The notes: generated by a model from the letters alone, not told the origin. DNA of 64,000 nt from Ruminococcus flavefaciens (GCF_900143025.1 NZ_FRCT01000009.1:62001-126000), one strand, 5' to 3'. Shown: positions 24,656 to 34,833, counted from the stretch's first letter. Numbers and translations: made by a program.

Positions 24656-25257
24656 TTAATAAGTCCTCCGAAGCTGCGGAGAATTTTAAGTCCTGTTTCA
24701 CCGCTCTTTTCAGGGTGGAACTGTGCGCCGTATACGTATTTTCCATCGTAAACAAGTGCAGGCACTCTTCCGCCGTATTCTACATACGCGGCAATATTCT
24801 TATCCTCGCAGTGTGCCTTGTAGGAATGAACGAAGTAAACATACTCATTATCTCCTACATTTTCAAGAAGCGGACAATCGTTGAGCTTTTCAAGCTTGTT
24901 CCAACCCATATGCGGGATTATAAGCTCGGGCTCTTCCATTTTTCTTACGCTTCCGCCTATAAGTCCGAGGCCGTCACACTCCTCAAATTCATAGCCCTTT
25001 TCAAATATGAGCTGCATACCAAGACATATACCGAGAAAGGGCTTTCTTGCAGCCTCCTCCTTGATAGTGTCAACAAGTCCTGTAGCTTCAAGCTTTTTCA
25101 TGGCAGCAGGAAATGCTCCTACTCCCGGGAGTATAACAGCATCGGCTGCCTTTACGGACTCCTTGTCGCTGACAAGCTTGCTTTCAAGTCCGAGATAATC
25201 AAGTGCATTCTTTACACTGAAAATATTGCCTGCGCCGTAGTCGATTATAGCTATCAT
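24652..25257 (-). CDS. hisH: Imidazole glycerol phosphate synthase glutaminase subunit HisH
   Basis: A 201-residue class I glutamine amidotransferase. It provides ammonia to HisF. The nucleophile is in FLGICLGMQL (Cys about 80), and the catalytic His/Glu pair is in GAQFHPEKSGETG near the C-terminus. It starts with the family hallmark IAIIDYGAGN. It shares one base with the hisB stop/start and overlaps the kinase-like gene by four bases. Confidence 0.95.
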   Translation of the reverse strand: MIAIIDYGAGNIFSVKNALDYLGLESKLVSDKESVKAADAVILPGVGAFPAAMKKLEATGLVDTIKEEAARKPFLGICLGMQLIFEKGYEFEECDGLGLIGGSVRKMEEPELIIPHMGWNKLEKLNDCPLLENVGDNEYVYFVHSYKAHCEDKNIAAYVEYGGRVPALVYDGKYVYGAQFHPEKSGETGLKILRSFGGLIK

Positions 25258-25838
25258 CAGAGAACTCCTTTCGTTGAGAGAGTTGAACCGTCTGAATTTT
25301 CTGTCACAGCTGTTTTAAGTGCATGAGCTACTGCCTTATATACAGCCTCTGCCTTGTGGTGGTCATTGCTGCCGTAAAGAAGGTTTATATGCAGTGTCAT
25401 GCCCGAATTGAATGCAAATGCGCGGAAAAATTCCTCTGTCATGCAAAGGTCATAGTCTCCGCAGCTCTGATTTGTAAAGTCACAGTTGAAAACAAGGAAC
25501 GGACGATTGCTAAGGTCAAGGCTTGCCATTGCAAGAGACTCGTCCATTGGAATATAAGCTGTACCGTAGCGGACAATGCCTGCCTTTGTGCCGAGAGCCT
25601 GTCCGAGAGCTGCTCCGAGAGCTATGCCTGTATCCTCGATAGTGTGGTGACAGTCAACGTGCAGGTCACCCTTTACCTTTACAGTCATGCTTATGCCGCT
25701 GTGTACCGAAAGAGCTGTAAGCATATGGTCGAAGAAACCGATGCCTGTATCTATATCAGCTCTGCCCTTTCCGTCAAGAACAACGTTTATCTTTATCTGA
25801 GTCTCTTTTGTTTCACGCTCGATAGTTCCTGTACGCAT
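25257..25838 (-). CDS. hisB: Imidazoleglycerol-phosphate dehydratase HisB
   Basis: A 193-residue dehydratase, monofunctional; the histidinol-phosphatase half found in enterobacterial HisB is absent. It carries the two metal-binding repeats: DTGIGFFDHMLTAL plus DCHHTIEDTGIALG, and the matching C-terminal NDHHKAEAVYKA. It removes water from imidazole glycerol phosphate (step six). ATG 25838 has GGAGG 6 nt upstream; ATG 25850 lies on the hisC stop and would bury that site. Confidence 0.94.
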   Translation of the reverse strand: MRTGTIERETKETQIKINVVLDGKGRADIDTGIGFFDHMLTALSVHSGISMTVKVKGDLHVDCHHTIEDTGIALGAALGQALGTKAGIVRYGTAYIPMDESLAMASLDLSNRPFLVFNCDFTNQSCGDYDLCMTEEFFRAFAFNSGMTLHINLLYGSNDHHKAEAVYKAVAHALKTAVTENSDGSTLSTKGVL

Positions 25839-25849
25839 ACTGACCTCCA

Positions 25850-26908
25850 TTACTTTTTGAAGTAGCTGTCAAGGACGCTTATAAAACGTGCATTTTCAGC
25901 TTCTGTGCCTGCTGTTACACGGATATAGCCCTTGAACTTTCTTATGGCGATAGAGTTTTCCAGCATAAAGCTGTATATCTTCTCAAATTCATCTGTTCTT
26001 ACGAATACGAAATTGGTGCATGGCTCATATATCTTCTCAAAGCGACCGTACTTCTTGTCAATTTCAAGGATATCGCTGTAGAGCTTCTTTGTATTTGCAA
26101 CTATAATGTTACGGCACTCCGCAAGGTAGTCCTTTTCGCTGAGTATATCCGCAACTATAGTCTGTGCAACTGTATCGTTGTTGTATGGCGACTTTGCTGC
26201 ACGGATAGCATTGGTTATGGTCTTGTTTGCGACTGCAAAGCCAAATCTTACTGCTGCAAGTCCGATAGCCTTTGAACAGGTCTTGAGTATTATAAGGTTG
26301 TCATACTTGTCAACATCTGAAAGAATGGACTGATCCCAGAAGTCCATATAAGCCTCATCAAGGATAACAAGACAGCCGTCAAGAGACTCTATTATCTTCT
26401 TTACTGCTGCTCTGTCAAGTCCGAGAGATGTAGGATTGCAGGGATTTGAAAAGATAAGACCCTTTGCACCCTTTTCCTTGCAGAAGGCTATGAGCTTGTC
26501 CGGGTTTATCGTCAGGTCTGCTTCCTTCTGATATGTTTCTACGTTTACCTCGTAGAGCTGAGCATAGAACTCATACATTGAAAAGTCGTGTGATACATTG
26601 ACTATAGTATCCCCTGCCTCAAAAAAGCAGCCTTCGATAATGCTTATAAGCTCATCGGAGCCGTTTCCTGCACTTATAAGCTCCTCGGGAATATTGTAAA
26701 GCTCAGAAAAAGCCTTTGTGGGAGCTTTTGCAAGGCAGTCGGGATAGCGGTTGAAGTCTATCTGCGAAATGCTCTTTGCTATCTTCGCTTTTAAGCTGTC
26801 GTTAAGATTGAAGCAGCTCTCATTTGCGTCAAGTCTGATATCATAGTGACCTGTTATCGGGTCATAGGGCACTAAATTTACCAGCTTTTTATTAAGTTTG
26901 TAACTCAT
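25850..26908 (-). CDS. hisC: Histidinol-phosphate aminotransferase HisC
   Basis: A 352-residue fold-type I PLP enzyme that converts imidazole acetol phosphate to histidinol phosphate with glutamate. Visible features are the LDANE and NPxxPT (NPCNPTS) motifs, the aspartate of LDEAYMDF that contacts the PLP ring nitrogen, and the Schiff-base lysine in TCSKAIGLAAVRFG. Located 65 bp after hisD, the largest gap in the operon, where a small GGGCG/CGCCC palindrome occurs (26938-26962). RBS AAAGGA precedes ATG 26908. Confidence 0.94.
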   Translation of the reverse strand: MSYKLNKKLVNLVPYDPITGHYDIRLDANESCFNLNDSLKAKIAKSISQIDFNRYPDCLAKAPTKAFSELYNIPEELISAGNGSDELISIIEGCFFEAGDTIVNVSHDFSMYEFYAQLYEVNVETYQKEADLTINPDKLIAFCKEKGAKGLIFSNPCNPTSLGLDRAAVKKIIESLDGCLVILDEAYMDFWDQSILSDVDKYDNLIILKTCSKAIGLAAVRFGFAVANKTITNAIRAAKSPYNNDTVAQTIVADILSEKDYLAECRNIIVANTKKLYSDILEIDKKYGRFEKIYEPCTNFVFVRTDEFEKIYSFMLENSIAIRKFKGYIRVTAGTEAENARFISVLDSYFKK

Positions 26909-26973
26909 AATTTATCCTTTCCGAAAAAACACCTATAGGGCGACAGTATCAAAGAGCCGCCCCATTGCGTGAT

Positions 26974-28260
26974 TTAGTCTTCAAATCTTACCTTGATAGC
27001 ATTAGCGTGAGCGGTAAGTCCCTCGCGCTCTGCGATAAGTACGATGTCGTCCTTAGCCTGTCTGAGTGCCTCCTCAGTGTAGTAGGTGTAAGCTGTACGC
27101 TTTGTAAAGCTTGCTACGCCAAGAGGCGAGAAGAAACGTGCAGTACCGCTTGTAGGAAGAACGTGGTTAGGTCCTGCATAGTAGTCGCCGAGAGGCTCGG
27201 AAGCATAGTGACCGAGGAATATGGAGCCTGCGTTGTCAAGGCTTCCGAGAAGCTCGAATGGATTTTCCATAAGGACTTCAAGGTGCTCGGGAGCTATCTC
27301 GTTGGCAAGCTCTACGCACTTTTCACGGCTGTCTGCAATAATAATCGCACCGTAGTCTTCAAGCGACTTTTCGATGATATTCTTTCTTGAAAGATATTCC
27401 TTCTGACGCTCTATCTCCTTGATAGTGCCGTCAGCAAGCTTTTCGCTTGTAGTTACCATTATTGCAGATGCAAGCATATCGTGCTCTGCCTGTGACATAA
27501 GGTCGGCAGCTGCGAACTTAGGATTTGCTGTATCGTCAGCTATAACAAGTATCTCACTTGGTCCTGCTATCATGTCTATATCAACAACACCGTAAAGGAG
27601 CTTCTTTGCTGTAGCTACGTAGATGTTACCGGGTCCTACTATCTTGTCGCACTTAGGTATCTCCTCTGTGCCGTAAGCAAGTGCAGCAATTGCCTGTGCG
27701 CCGCCTGAGAGGAATACTCTGTCAACACCGCATATAGCAGCAGCAACAAGGATATCCTTGTTAGGTGTGCCGTCCTTCAGCGGAGGAGTTACCATGATTA
27801 TCTCCTCAACGCCTGCTATCTTAGCAGGGATAGCGTTCATAAGAACACTTGAAGGATATGCGGCCGTACCGCCCGGAACATAGAGTCCTACTCTGTGCAG
27901 TCCGCGCACACGCTGACCCATTATTACGCCGTTTTTCTTGGGAGAGATAAAGCTCTGCTCAACCTGTCTCTGGTGGAAATCAGCTATATTCTCCTGAGCG
28001 TTGAGGAGTGCGTCAACGAACTCTTGATCTGCCTCTGTGAGAGCATCGTTGATGACCTCACGGGGGACTTCATAATACTGCGGAAGATTTCCGTCAAATT
28101 TAAGTGTGTAATCCTTAACAGCCTTGTCGCCGTTATTCTTTACATTCTCGATTATCTCCGATACGACCTCTGTGACCTTTTTATTGGTCTCGCCGCTTCT
28201 CTTTTTCAGATCGTTGAGAAAAGCAACTTCGTCTGTACCGTTAGCGAATATTTTCTTCAT
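26974..28260 (-). CDS. hisD: Histidinol dehydrogenase HisD
   Basis: A 428-residue zinc enzyme that oxidises histidinol to histidine in two NAD-dependent steps. Hallmarks: VPGGTAAYPSSVLMNAIPA, VGPGNIYVATAKKLL, DMIAGPSEILV, and AEHDMLASA with catalytic Glu/His residues, then GPNHVLPT near the end. ATG 28260 overlaps the hisG stop by one base (TGATG). Confidence 0.95.
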   Translation of the reverse strand: MKKIFANGTDEVAFLNDLKKRSGETNKKVTEVVSEIIENVKNNGDKAVKDYTLKFDGNLPQYYEVPREVINDALTEADQEFVDALLNAQENIADFHQRQVEQSFISPKKNGVIMGQRVRGLHRVGLYVPGGTAAYPSSVLMNAIPAKIAGVEEIIMVTPPLKDGTPNKDILVAAAICGVDRVFLSGGAQAIAALAYGTEEIPKCDKIVGPGNIYVATAKKLLYGVVDIDMIAGPSEILVIADDTANPKFAAADLMSQAEHDMLASAIMVTTSEKLADGTIKEIERQKEYLSRKNIIEKSLEDYGAIIIADSREKCVELANEIAPEHLEVLMENPFELLGSLDNAGSIFLGHYASEPLGDYYAGPNHVLPTSGTARFFSPLGVASFTKRTAYTYYTEEALRQAKDDIVLIAEREGLTAHANAIKVRFED

Positions 28261-28889
28261 CAAAGATTCTCCTCTATAAGTGTGATAAGTCTGTCAATTT
28301 CAGCGTGTCTCATTTTGAGACTTACGGTGTTTGCAATAAGTCTTGCCGAGATAGGAGCAACGTCCTCAATGACCTCAAGTCCGTTCTCTCTGAGAGTAGT
28401 ACCTGTCTCAACTATATCAACAATACCGTCTGCAAGTTCAAGAAGAGGAGCAAGCTCAACAGAACCCTCTATTTTGATTATCTCTGTATCCATGCCCTTC
28501 TTCTCAAAGAAGCTTCTTGCAACGTTAGGATACTTTGTAGCGATAGTCTTTATACCGTAGCCGCTGTAGAAATCATAGCCCTTCTTTGTAGCAAGTGCGA
28601 ACTTACACTTGCCGAAGCCGAGGTCAACAAGCTCGTAGAACTTGCCCTTCATTTCCATGATAGTATCCTTGCCAACAACACCCATGTCACATACACCATG
28701 CTCAACATAAGTGATAACATCGTTTGCCTTTGCAAGAACTACTTCAAGGTTTGCATCGGGTACAGGAAGTATGAGCTTTCTGCCCTTTTCACGTACAGCT
28801 GTGCAGTCGAAGCCCAGCTTTTCAAGGAGACCTACTGTGTCCTTTTCAAGTCTGCCCTTTGTAAGAGCCATTCTGATAGGCTTATTCAT
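28260..28889 (-). CDS. hisG: ATP phosphoribosyltransferase, short form HisG(S)
   Basis: A 209-residue enzyme catalysing the first committed step, ATP plus PRPP to PR-ATP. The length is that of the short form, which lacks the C-terminal regulatory ACT-like domain and needs HisZ; hisZ is directly upstream and overlaps by ATGA. Motifs include MALTKGRLEKDTV at the N-terminus and the PRPP-binding DIVETGTTLRENGL. Feedback inhibition by histidine would act through the HisGZ complex. Confidence 0.95.
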   Translation of the reverse strand: MNKPIRMALTKGRLEKDTVGLLEKLGFDCTAVREKGRKLILPVPDANLEVVLAKANDVITYVEHGVCDMGVVGKDTIMEMKGKFYELVDLGFGKCKFALATKKGYDFYSGYGIKTIATKYPNVARSFFEKKGMDTEIIKIEGSVELAPLLELADGIVDIVETGTTLRENGLEVIEDVAPISARLIANTVSLKMRHAEIDRLITLIEENL

Positions 28890-30082
28890 ATATTGACCTC
28901 CTTGCTTTCGCCGTCTATTACAAGTACCTTGGCGATCTTCTTCTCCATTGCGTACTCACGTACACTGTCAAGGTCGTCAAAGAGTGCGTTTTCAACTACC
29001 ATTCCCTGCTCGCGGAGCTCCTTTGCGGCTTTAAGTGCAGCCACCTCGCAGCCCTCCTCGGCATATACGATAACATCAGGTCTTGGCTCGGCAGGAAGTA
29101 CATCGCTCTTTTCCATAAGCTTTGCAACTGCGTTGATGTTTACAGCAAAACCAATAGCAGGAACGTCATAACCAAACTCGGAGATGAGCTTGTCATAGCG
29201 TCCGCCTGAAAGCACTTCTTCGCCGTGTCCCTGTAAATATCCCTTTATAATAAGACCTGTATAGTAATCGGTCTTGTTTACGAGTCCGAGATCAACAGTG
29301 ATAGAGCCCTCACCGCTGCAAAGCTCGGAAGCATCTGAATATACTTCTCTGAGCTCATCGAGGATACGCTTGATATTGTCATCAGGCATAAGCTCCTCTG
29401 CCTTCTCAAATACCTCCTCGCCGCCAAAGAGTGCGGGAAGCTTTTTGAGAGCATCTGTAACAGGTGAATTTCCGAAGCTGTCAAGCATATCGTTGAGTGC
29501 AGGGAAATTCTTGTTCTCAATGAGCTTTCTTATATTTTCCTTGTCCTTATCGGAAGCATCGAGCTTGCCTACAAGCTCCTTGAATATGCCGATATGACCA
29601 AGTTCAAGTGAAAACTCCATACCGAAGGAGCTGAGTGAATCAACTGCTGTTGATATTACCTCAAGATCAGCCATTTTGAGCTGTGAGCCTATAAGCTCTA
29701 TACCAGCCTGTACTACCTCATCGCTTCTGCCCTTTAATGAAGGCTCTGTAGTATATACAGCCTGTGCGTAGCAAAGCTTCAGCGGAAGCTCTGCGTCTCT
29801 CAGTCTTGTTGCAACTATTCTTGCGATAGGCATAGTTGTATCAGGACGCATTACAAGGAGTCTGCCCTTGCTGTCTGTGAGCTTATAGAGATTTTCCTGC
29901 GGAAAATATCTTGAATTGAGATTGAATACATCATAGAATTCAAGTCCCGGAGTAATTGTCTCATTATATCCGCGGCTCTTGAAAAGTCCCATAAGGGTAC
30001 TTTCTATATTTCTTCTTACGATACACTCTCCGAAGAGCAGGTCTTTCGTACCCTCGGGAGTTATAAGGTCATAGTTTTTCAT
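28886..30082 (-). CDS. hisZ: ATP phosphoribosyltransferase regulatory subunit HisZ
   Basis: A 398-residue paralogue of histidyl-tRNA synthetase without aminoacylation function. It keeps class II synthetase core segments (TPEGTKDLLFGE, MRPDTTMPIARIVATRL) and the histidine-binding region SGGRYDKLISEFG, but lacks a complete anticodon-binding domain. It is the allosteric partner of short-form HisG. First gene of the his operon, 45 bp downstream of the promoter at 30127-30155. ATG 30082 is behind GAGGAGG. Confidence 0.94.
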   Translation of the reverse strand: MKNYDLITPEGTKDLLFGECIVRRNIESTLMGLFKSRGYNETITPGLEFYDVFNLNSRYFPQENLYKLTDSKGRLLVMRPDTTMPIARIVATRLRDAELPLKLCYAQAVYTTEPSLKGRSDEVVQAGIELIGSQLKMADLEVISTAVDSLSSFGMEFSLELGHIGIFKELVGKLDASDKDKENIRKLIENKNFPALNDMLDSFGNSPVTDALKKLPALFGGEEVFEKAEELMPDDNIKRILDELREVYSDASELCSGEGSITVDLGLVNKTDYYTGLIIKGYLQGHGEEVLSGGRYDKLISEFGYDVPAIGFAVNINAVAKLMEKSDVLPAEPRPDVIVYAEEGCEVAALKAAKELREQGMVVENALFDDLDSVREYAMEKKIAKVLVIDGESKEVNI

Positions 30083-30126
30083 GTGAACCTCCTCGTTAAG
30101 TCACTTTAGTCTGCTAACATGATAAT

Positions 30127-30155
30127 ATGATAACATATTACTAAAAGAAAGTCAA
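30127..30155 (-). promoter_or_regulatory. Promoter of the his operon
   Basis: On minus: TTGACT (30155-30150), a 17-bp spacer, TATCAT (30132-30127) with TGT just before it. It begins right after the polC stop. The leader of about 36 nt is too short for a T-box or attenuator, so regulation at this promoter, if any, must be by a protein or be absent. Confidence 0.75.
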
Positions 30156-30156
30156 G

Positions 30157-33100
30157 TCAAAAGAACGACATTTGTGTGGATTCGGGTAAATCACCAAACG
30201 CGCCTATGGTTTTCAACATATCTATTGTTGTTTTTGACGCTCCGCTCTCGGACTGGAACTCCTCAATGGACATAAATCCGCCCTTCTGAACAGCCTCATA
30301 AATACCCTTCGCAGCGTTGTCACCGACACCGCTCATTGCAGAAAACGGTATTCTAAGCTTGCCGTCCTCAACAAGATAATCCGTCGCGTGTGATTTGAAA
30401 AGATCAATGGGCAGGAACTCATATCCTCTCGACATCATCTCATTTGTAATGAGCAGGATATCGTACAGAGCACTGTCTTTGTTGGTCTTGTCGTTTCCGA
30501 GAGCCTTTATCTCCTCGATCTTTGCACGTACAGCTGCCTTGCCCTTTATGGCAAGCTCTGCATCGAAGTCCTCACCGCGGACCGAGAAGTATGTGGCATA
30601 GTATTCCAGCGGCATATGCAGCTTGAACCAGCCCAGCTTTATCGCCGCGATAACGTAAGCCGCAGCATGAGCCTTCGGGAACATATACTTTATCTTCAGA
30701 CAGCTTTCGATGTACCATTCGGGTACGTTGTGGTCGCGGAGCATCTGTATTATCTCAGGTGTAAACTGCTTGGGAGCTTTTCCCTTACGTGTCCACTCCA
30801 TTATCTGGAAAGCCATTTTCGGCTCTACCCCTTTATACAAAAGGTATGTCATAATAGAGTCACGCGTACCGATAACGTCTGAAATGGTACATACGCCGTT
30901 GTCGATAAGGTCCTTAGCATTTCCCAGCCAAACGTCGGTACCGTGGGAAAGTCCCGAGATCTGTAAAAAGTCGCTGAACTTGGTGGGCTTTGCGTCCAGA
31001 AGCATCTGTATTGTAAAGCCTGTACCCATTTCAGGTATGCCGAGGCTTCCTGTCTTGCAGTATATCTCCTCGGGAGTTACACCCAGCACATCGCAGTTGG
31101 TACACATACGAATAACATCGGGGTCAGATGTGGGAACATCCTTTATCTTTATGCCCGTAAGGTCTTCAAGATGCTTGTAGAGAGTAGGTACAACGTGTCC
31201 CAGCTCGTCAAGCTTCAATATGGTATCATGGAGGGAGTTGAATGTAAAGTGAGTCGTTATGATCTCGGAGTCGGCAGTATCGGCAGGGTGCTGAACGGGA
31301 GTGAAGTCGTAAACATCATAATCAGACGGTACAACAACCATTCCGCCCGGGTGCTGACCCGTTGTCCTCTTGATGCCTGTACAGCCGATAGCAAGACGGC
31401 TCATTTCGGCATTATTAAGAGTTATGCCGTTCTCCTCGCAGTATTTCTTTACGTAGCCGTAGGCAGTCTTTTCCGCAACTACGGATATAGTACCTGCCTT
31501 GAAAACGTTTGATTTTCCGAAAAGCTTCTCCGTATAGCGATGAGCCCAGAACTGGTATTCATCGGAAAAGTTAAGGTCGATATCAGGAGCTTTATCACCG
31601 TCGAAGCCCAGGAAAGTCTCGAAGGGGATATCGTGTCCGTCACGGTTCATGTCCTTTCCGCAGTCGGGACACTTCTTAGGCGGCAGGTCGAAGCCTGAGC
31701 CGTATACACCGTCCAGCAGGAACTCGCTGTGCTTGCAGTTAGGGCAGACATAATGGGGCGGAAGCGGATTAACCTCCGAGATTCCGGCCATTGATGCCAC
31801 AAAGGACGAACCAACAGAACCTCTCGAACCAACAAGATAGCCGTTATCAACTGAGTTCCAAACAAGCTTCTGAGCGATAATGTAAAGCACCGAGAAACCA
31901 TGCTTGATAATTGATGAAAGCTCACGGTCAAGTCTCTTATCAACAAGCTCGGGAAGCGGATCGCCGTATATCTCATGCGCCTTGTCATGGGTTATCTTAA
32001 CGAGCTCCTCCTCCGCTCCTTCGATAGTCGGAGTGAACGTGCCCTTTGGTATAGGTCTGACTACCTCTATCTGGTCGGCAATGGCATTGGTATTTGTGAT
32101 GACTACTTCCTTTGCCTTATCCTCACCGAGATATTCAAATTCCGCCATCATCTCCTCGGTAGTCCTGAGATACAGCGGAGCCTGCTCCTCTGCGTCCTTG
32201 AAGCCCATGCTGGCAAGAATTATCTTACGGTAGATAGCGTCCTTTGGGTCGATGAAATGAACATCGCAGGTAGCACAGGTAGGAAGTCCGAGTCTGTCGC
32301 CCATATCAACGATGTATTTATTGAACTCACGAAGCTCATCATCGTCCTTTGCAACACCGTCACGTACCATGAAAGCATTGTTGCCTATTGGCTGTATTTC
32401 AAGATAATCGTAAAACCTTGCAAGGTTGTCGATATAGTCCTGATCGCGTATATCCAACATCGCCTGGAATATCTCGCCTGCCTCGCAGGCACTTCCGTAG
32501 ATAAGTCCTTCACGATGCTCTATGAGCCTTGATTTGGGTATGAGCGGCTTTTTATAGAAGAACTCAAGGTTACTGAGCGAAACGAGCCTGTAGAGATTTT
32601 TAAGTCCTGCCTGATTGCGGACAAGGATTATAAAATGATAGCTTTTCAGCTTCTTTGTCTCTATTTCGTCAACAAGTATATTAAGCTGCTGTATAGACTT
32701 AAAGCTTCTTTCGCTTTTAAGTCTGCCGATAAGCTCGATATATATTTTGGCAAGCATCAGCGCATCGTCGGAGGCTCTGTGATGATCGAACTTTCCTAAT
32801 TTCAGCTGCTTAGCCACAAGATTGAGCTTATGTCGTCCCATTTCCGGAAGCATAGACTGGCACATAACAAGGGTATCCACCCATGTATACGGAAAGTCTA
32901 TGTTCTGACGTTTCTTCACCTGATTTATCATGTTGGTATCATAACGGGCGTTATGAGCAACAAGTACGGGATTATCTCCGCAGAACTCCATGAACATACG
33001 GAGTGCCTCTGCTTCATCGGGAGCATTTGCCACATCAGCATCACTTATGCCTGTAAGCTCTGTTATCCTCTCCGGAATATGAAATCCCGGATTTACTTTA

Positions 33101-34482
33101 GTATTGAAGCTGTCAACGACCTGAAGATTTTTCAGCTTTACAGCACCTATCTCGGTCAGTCTGTCATTGCGGAAGCTGAGACCTGTAGTCTCAACATCGA
33201 ATATTATTATCTCATCATCAAAGGAACGGTCATCATCACCGTAAACCACCATGTCGCGCTCGATATCGTTTACAACATAGGCTTCCATGCCATATATTAC
33301 CTTGAAGTTCTTAGGCATATTATACATACAGTCAGGGAAAGCCTGCACGTTGCCGTGGTCGGTTATCGCCATAGCCTGATGTCCCCAGCTTGCGGCTCTG
33401 TTTATAAGAGTAACAGGGTCGGTAACTGCGTCCATAGCGGACATATTGCTGTGGCAGTGTAGTTCGACACGTTTTTCGGGATAGTTGTCCATTTTTGGTA
33501 TGCGCTTTACCTTGATGAGGGAATTTGCGGATATAACGATATCCCTTGCGTAGGAATCGTAATCCAGCTTACCCGAAACAAGCAGAGTCGCACCGCTTTT
33601 TATAGAGCCCAGCTTCAGCTCCTCTACCTCTTCATTCTTGGCAAATATCTTTACCTTGAGAGAGCCGCTGTAATCGGTGATATCGTATGTAACTACAGTC
33701 TTTTCGTTGCGCACCTCTTTGAGCTCGGAGGCAAATACATCGCCGACTACTACAACTCTTTCGCCGAGCTGCTGTACCGCATCACATATGGGAACAGGCT
33801 TTTCGCGTATAGCCTTGCCCTTGACTATCTCTGCAGACTCTGCATCGAAATCCTTGTCAAGTGCGGTAACGTCAAGGGTCATAGTCGGAATGACCGACTT
33901 CATCTCCTCAGCCCTTATCTCGTCGGGAGTCTTATCGGGAATGAGCTGACTGCTGTAATCGGGCATATCAGCTTCGATACGCTCTATCATCTCATCGAAC
34001 TGCTGTGCGCTGACGTTGCTCTCACCGTCAAGAACTACCTTTACCCTCACGCCGAACTGATTATATATCATTCGTGAAAAACTAAGGCAGAAGTTATATC
34101 TTTCAAGGATATCCCTGCCGCCGTGTACTATCTTTATTCGGAGCTCTCCGTTGCCGAGAGTGACCTCCGCATCATCGAGAAAGCCGTTTACTACAGGGAT
34201 ATCGCGTTTCAGGAGCTTCAACAGCTCGCCGTAGCAATCCATACCGAATTTCTCAGACGGATAACGAGGAGCAAGTCTCACCTGCTCCACCTTTATAGCT
34301 GTTTCCACAGCCTTTTCAAACCCGAAGATATCATCACCGGGCACAATTTCTCCGAAATGCGCATGAAAACGTATTCTTTCGAGATTTTCGCTGTAAGTCA
34401 GCTTGAATATCTCGCCGCCGAGTATACTTTCAGGCAATTCAATTTCATAGTCCTTGAGAAATTCGGATATCTTTATCTGCAT
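30157..34482 (-). CDS. polC: DNA polymerase III alpha subunit, PolC type
   Basis: A 1441-residue replicative polymerase of Gram-positive type. Domains in order: N-terminal domain (1-230), OB fold (VVVGDVF...YSGSLKVKIF), PHP domain (VELHCHSNMSAMDAVT) interrupted by the proofreading 3'-5' exonuclease (IIFDVETTGLS at about 430, with HNARYDTNMI and HRASDDA), zinc-binding CPNC and CPDC, then the catalytic C-family core with GSRGSVGSSF and DIDLNFSDEY. Length is normal. It ends the pyrH-to-polC cluster; its stop lies 2 bp from the his promoter and I see no terminator between, so some read-through into his is possible. Confidence 0.97.
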   Translation of the reverse strand: MQIKISEFLKDYEIELPESILGGEIFKLTYSENLERIRFHAHFGEIVPGDDIFGFEKAVETAIKVEQVRLAPRYPSEKFGMDCYGELLKLLKRDIPVVNGFLDDAEVTLGNGELRIKIVHGGRDILERYNFCLSFSRMIYNQFGVRVKVVLDGESNVSAQQFDEMIERIEADMPDYSSQLIPDKTPDEIRAEEMKSVIPTMTLDVTALDKDFDAESAEIVKGKAIREKPVPICDAVQQLGERVVVVGDVFASELKEVRNEKTVVTYDITDYSGSLKVKIFAKNEEVEELKLGSIKSGATLLVSGKLDYDSYARDIVISANSLIKVKRIPKMDNYPEKRVELHCHSNMSAMDAVTDPVTLINRAASWGHQAMAITDHGNVQAFPDCMYNMPKNFKVIYGMEAYVVNDIERDMVVYGDDDRSFDDEIIIFDVETTGLSFRNDRLTEIGAVKLKNLQVVDSFNTKVNPGFHIPERITELTGISDADVANAPDEAEALRMFMEFCGDNPVLVAHNARYDTNMINQVKKRQNIDFPYTWVDTLVMCQSMLPEMGRHKLNLVAKQLKLGKFDHHRASDDALMLAKIYIELIGRLKSERSFKSIQQLNILVDEIETKKLKSYHFIILVRNQAGLKNLYRLVSLSNLEFFYKKPLIPKSRLIEHREGLIYGSACEAGEIFQAMLDIRDQDYIDNLARFYDYLEIQPIGNNAFMVRDGVAKDDDELREFNKYIVDMGDRLGLPTCATCDVHFIDPKDAIYRKIILASMGFKDAEEQAPLYLRTTEEMMAEFEYLGEDKAKEVVITNTNAIADQIEVVRPIPKGTFTPTIEGAEEELVKITHDKAHEIYGDPLPELVDKRLDRELSSIIKHGFSVLYIIAQKLVWNSVDNGYLVGSRGSVGSSFVASMAGISEVNPLPPHYVCPNCKHSEFLLDGVYGSGFDLPPKKCPDCGKDMNRDGHDIPFETFLGFDGDKAPDIDLNFSDEYQFWAHRYTEKLFGKSNVFKAGTISVVAEKTAYGYVKKYCEENGITLNNAEMSRLAIGCTGIKRTTGQHPGGMVVVPSDYDVYDFTPVQHPADTADSEIITTHFTFNSLHDTILKLDELGHVVPTLYKHLEDLTGIKIKDVPTSDPDVIRMCTNCDVLGVTPEEIYCKTGSLGIPEMGTGFTIQMLLDAKPTKFSDFLQISGLSHGTDVWLGNAKDLIDNGVCTISDVIGTRDSIMTYLLYKGVEPKMAFQIMEWTRKGKAPKQFTPEIIQMLRDHNVPEWYIESCLKIKYMFPKAHAAAYVIAAIKLGWFKLHMPLEYYATYFSVRGEDFDAELAIKGKAAVRAKIEEIKALGNDKTNKDSALYDILLITNEMMSRGYEFLPIDLFKSHATDYLVEDGKLRIPFSAMSGVGDNAAKGIYEAVQKGGFMSIEEFQSESGASKTTIDMLKTIGAFGDLPESTQMSFF

Positions 34483-34545
34483 TGGTCAACGTCCTTTTTT
34501 TAAATTCAACAGGGGGCGGATATCATCTGCCCCATAGTTATTACG

Positions 34546-34833
34546 TTACTCACTTTTGTTGAAAGCCTTTTTTAAACCTATAGCGATCACATTAACTACA
34601 GTGATCCCAACAACTAAAATGAAAATTTCAGCTGTATATCTAAGTAATTTATTACCAATAAGTTCTTCCAATCCTATGATATCTGTTACTATAAATCCTA
34701 AAACAAGTCCTAAAAAAGATAAAAAAGAGTCTTTCCAATCAAACTTATGGGGCTTTTTTATCTCTTCCTTCATGGTCTCATTTATCAGCTTTTTATTGTA
34801 GTATTCCTGTTCTTTTTCCTTTGTGTATTCCAT
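34546..34833 (-). CDS. Small unknown two-helix membrane protein
   Basis: A 95-residue protein: a charged N-terminal half rich in Lys/Glu, then two hydrophobic segments (about 36-55 and 66-88) and a short basic tail. GGAGGAGTAGTC before ATG 34833 is a strong ribosome binding site, so it is probably expressed. It sits between ispG and polC in an otherwise conserved housekeeping cluster. No family recognised. Confidence 0.65.
   Translation of the reverse strand: MEYTKEKEQEYYNKKLINETMKEEIKKPHKFDWKDSFLSFLGLVLGFIVTDIIGLEELIGNKLLRYTAEIFILVVGITVVNVIAIGLKKAFNKSE

Noticed and set aside
30083..30126. T-box or histidine attenuator before hisZ
   Set aside because: The leader after the mapped promoter is only about 36 nt, with no His codon run or long hairpin.
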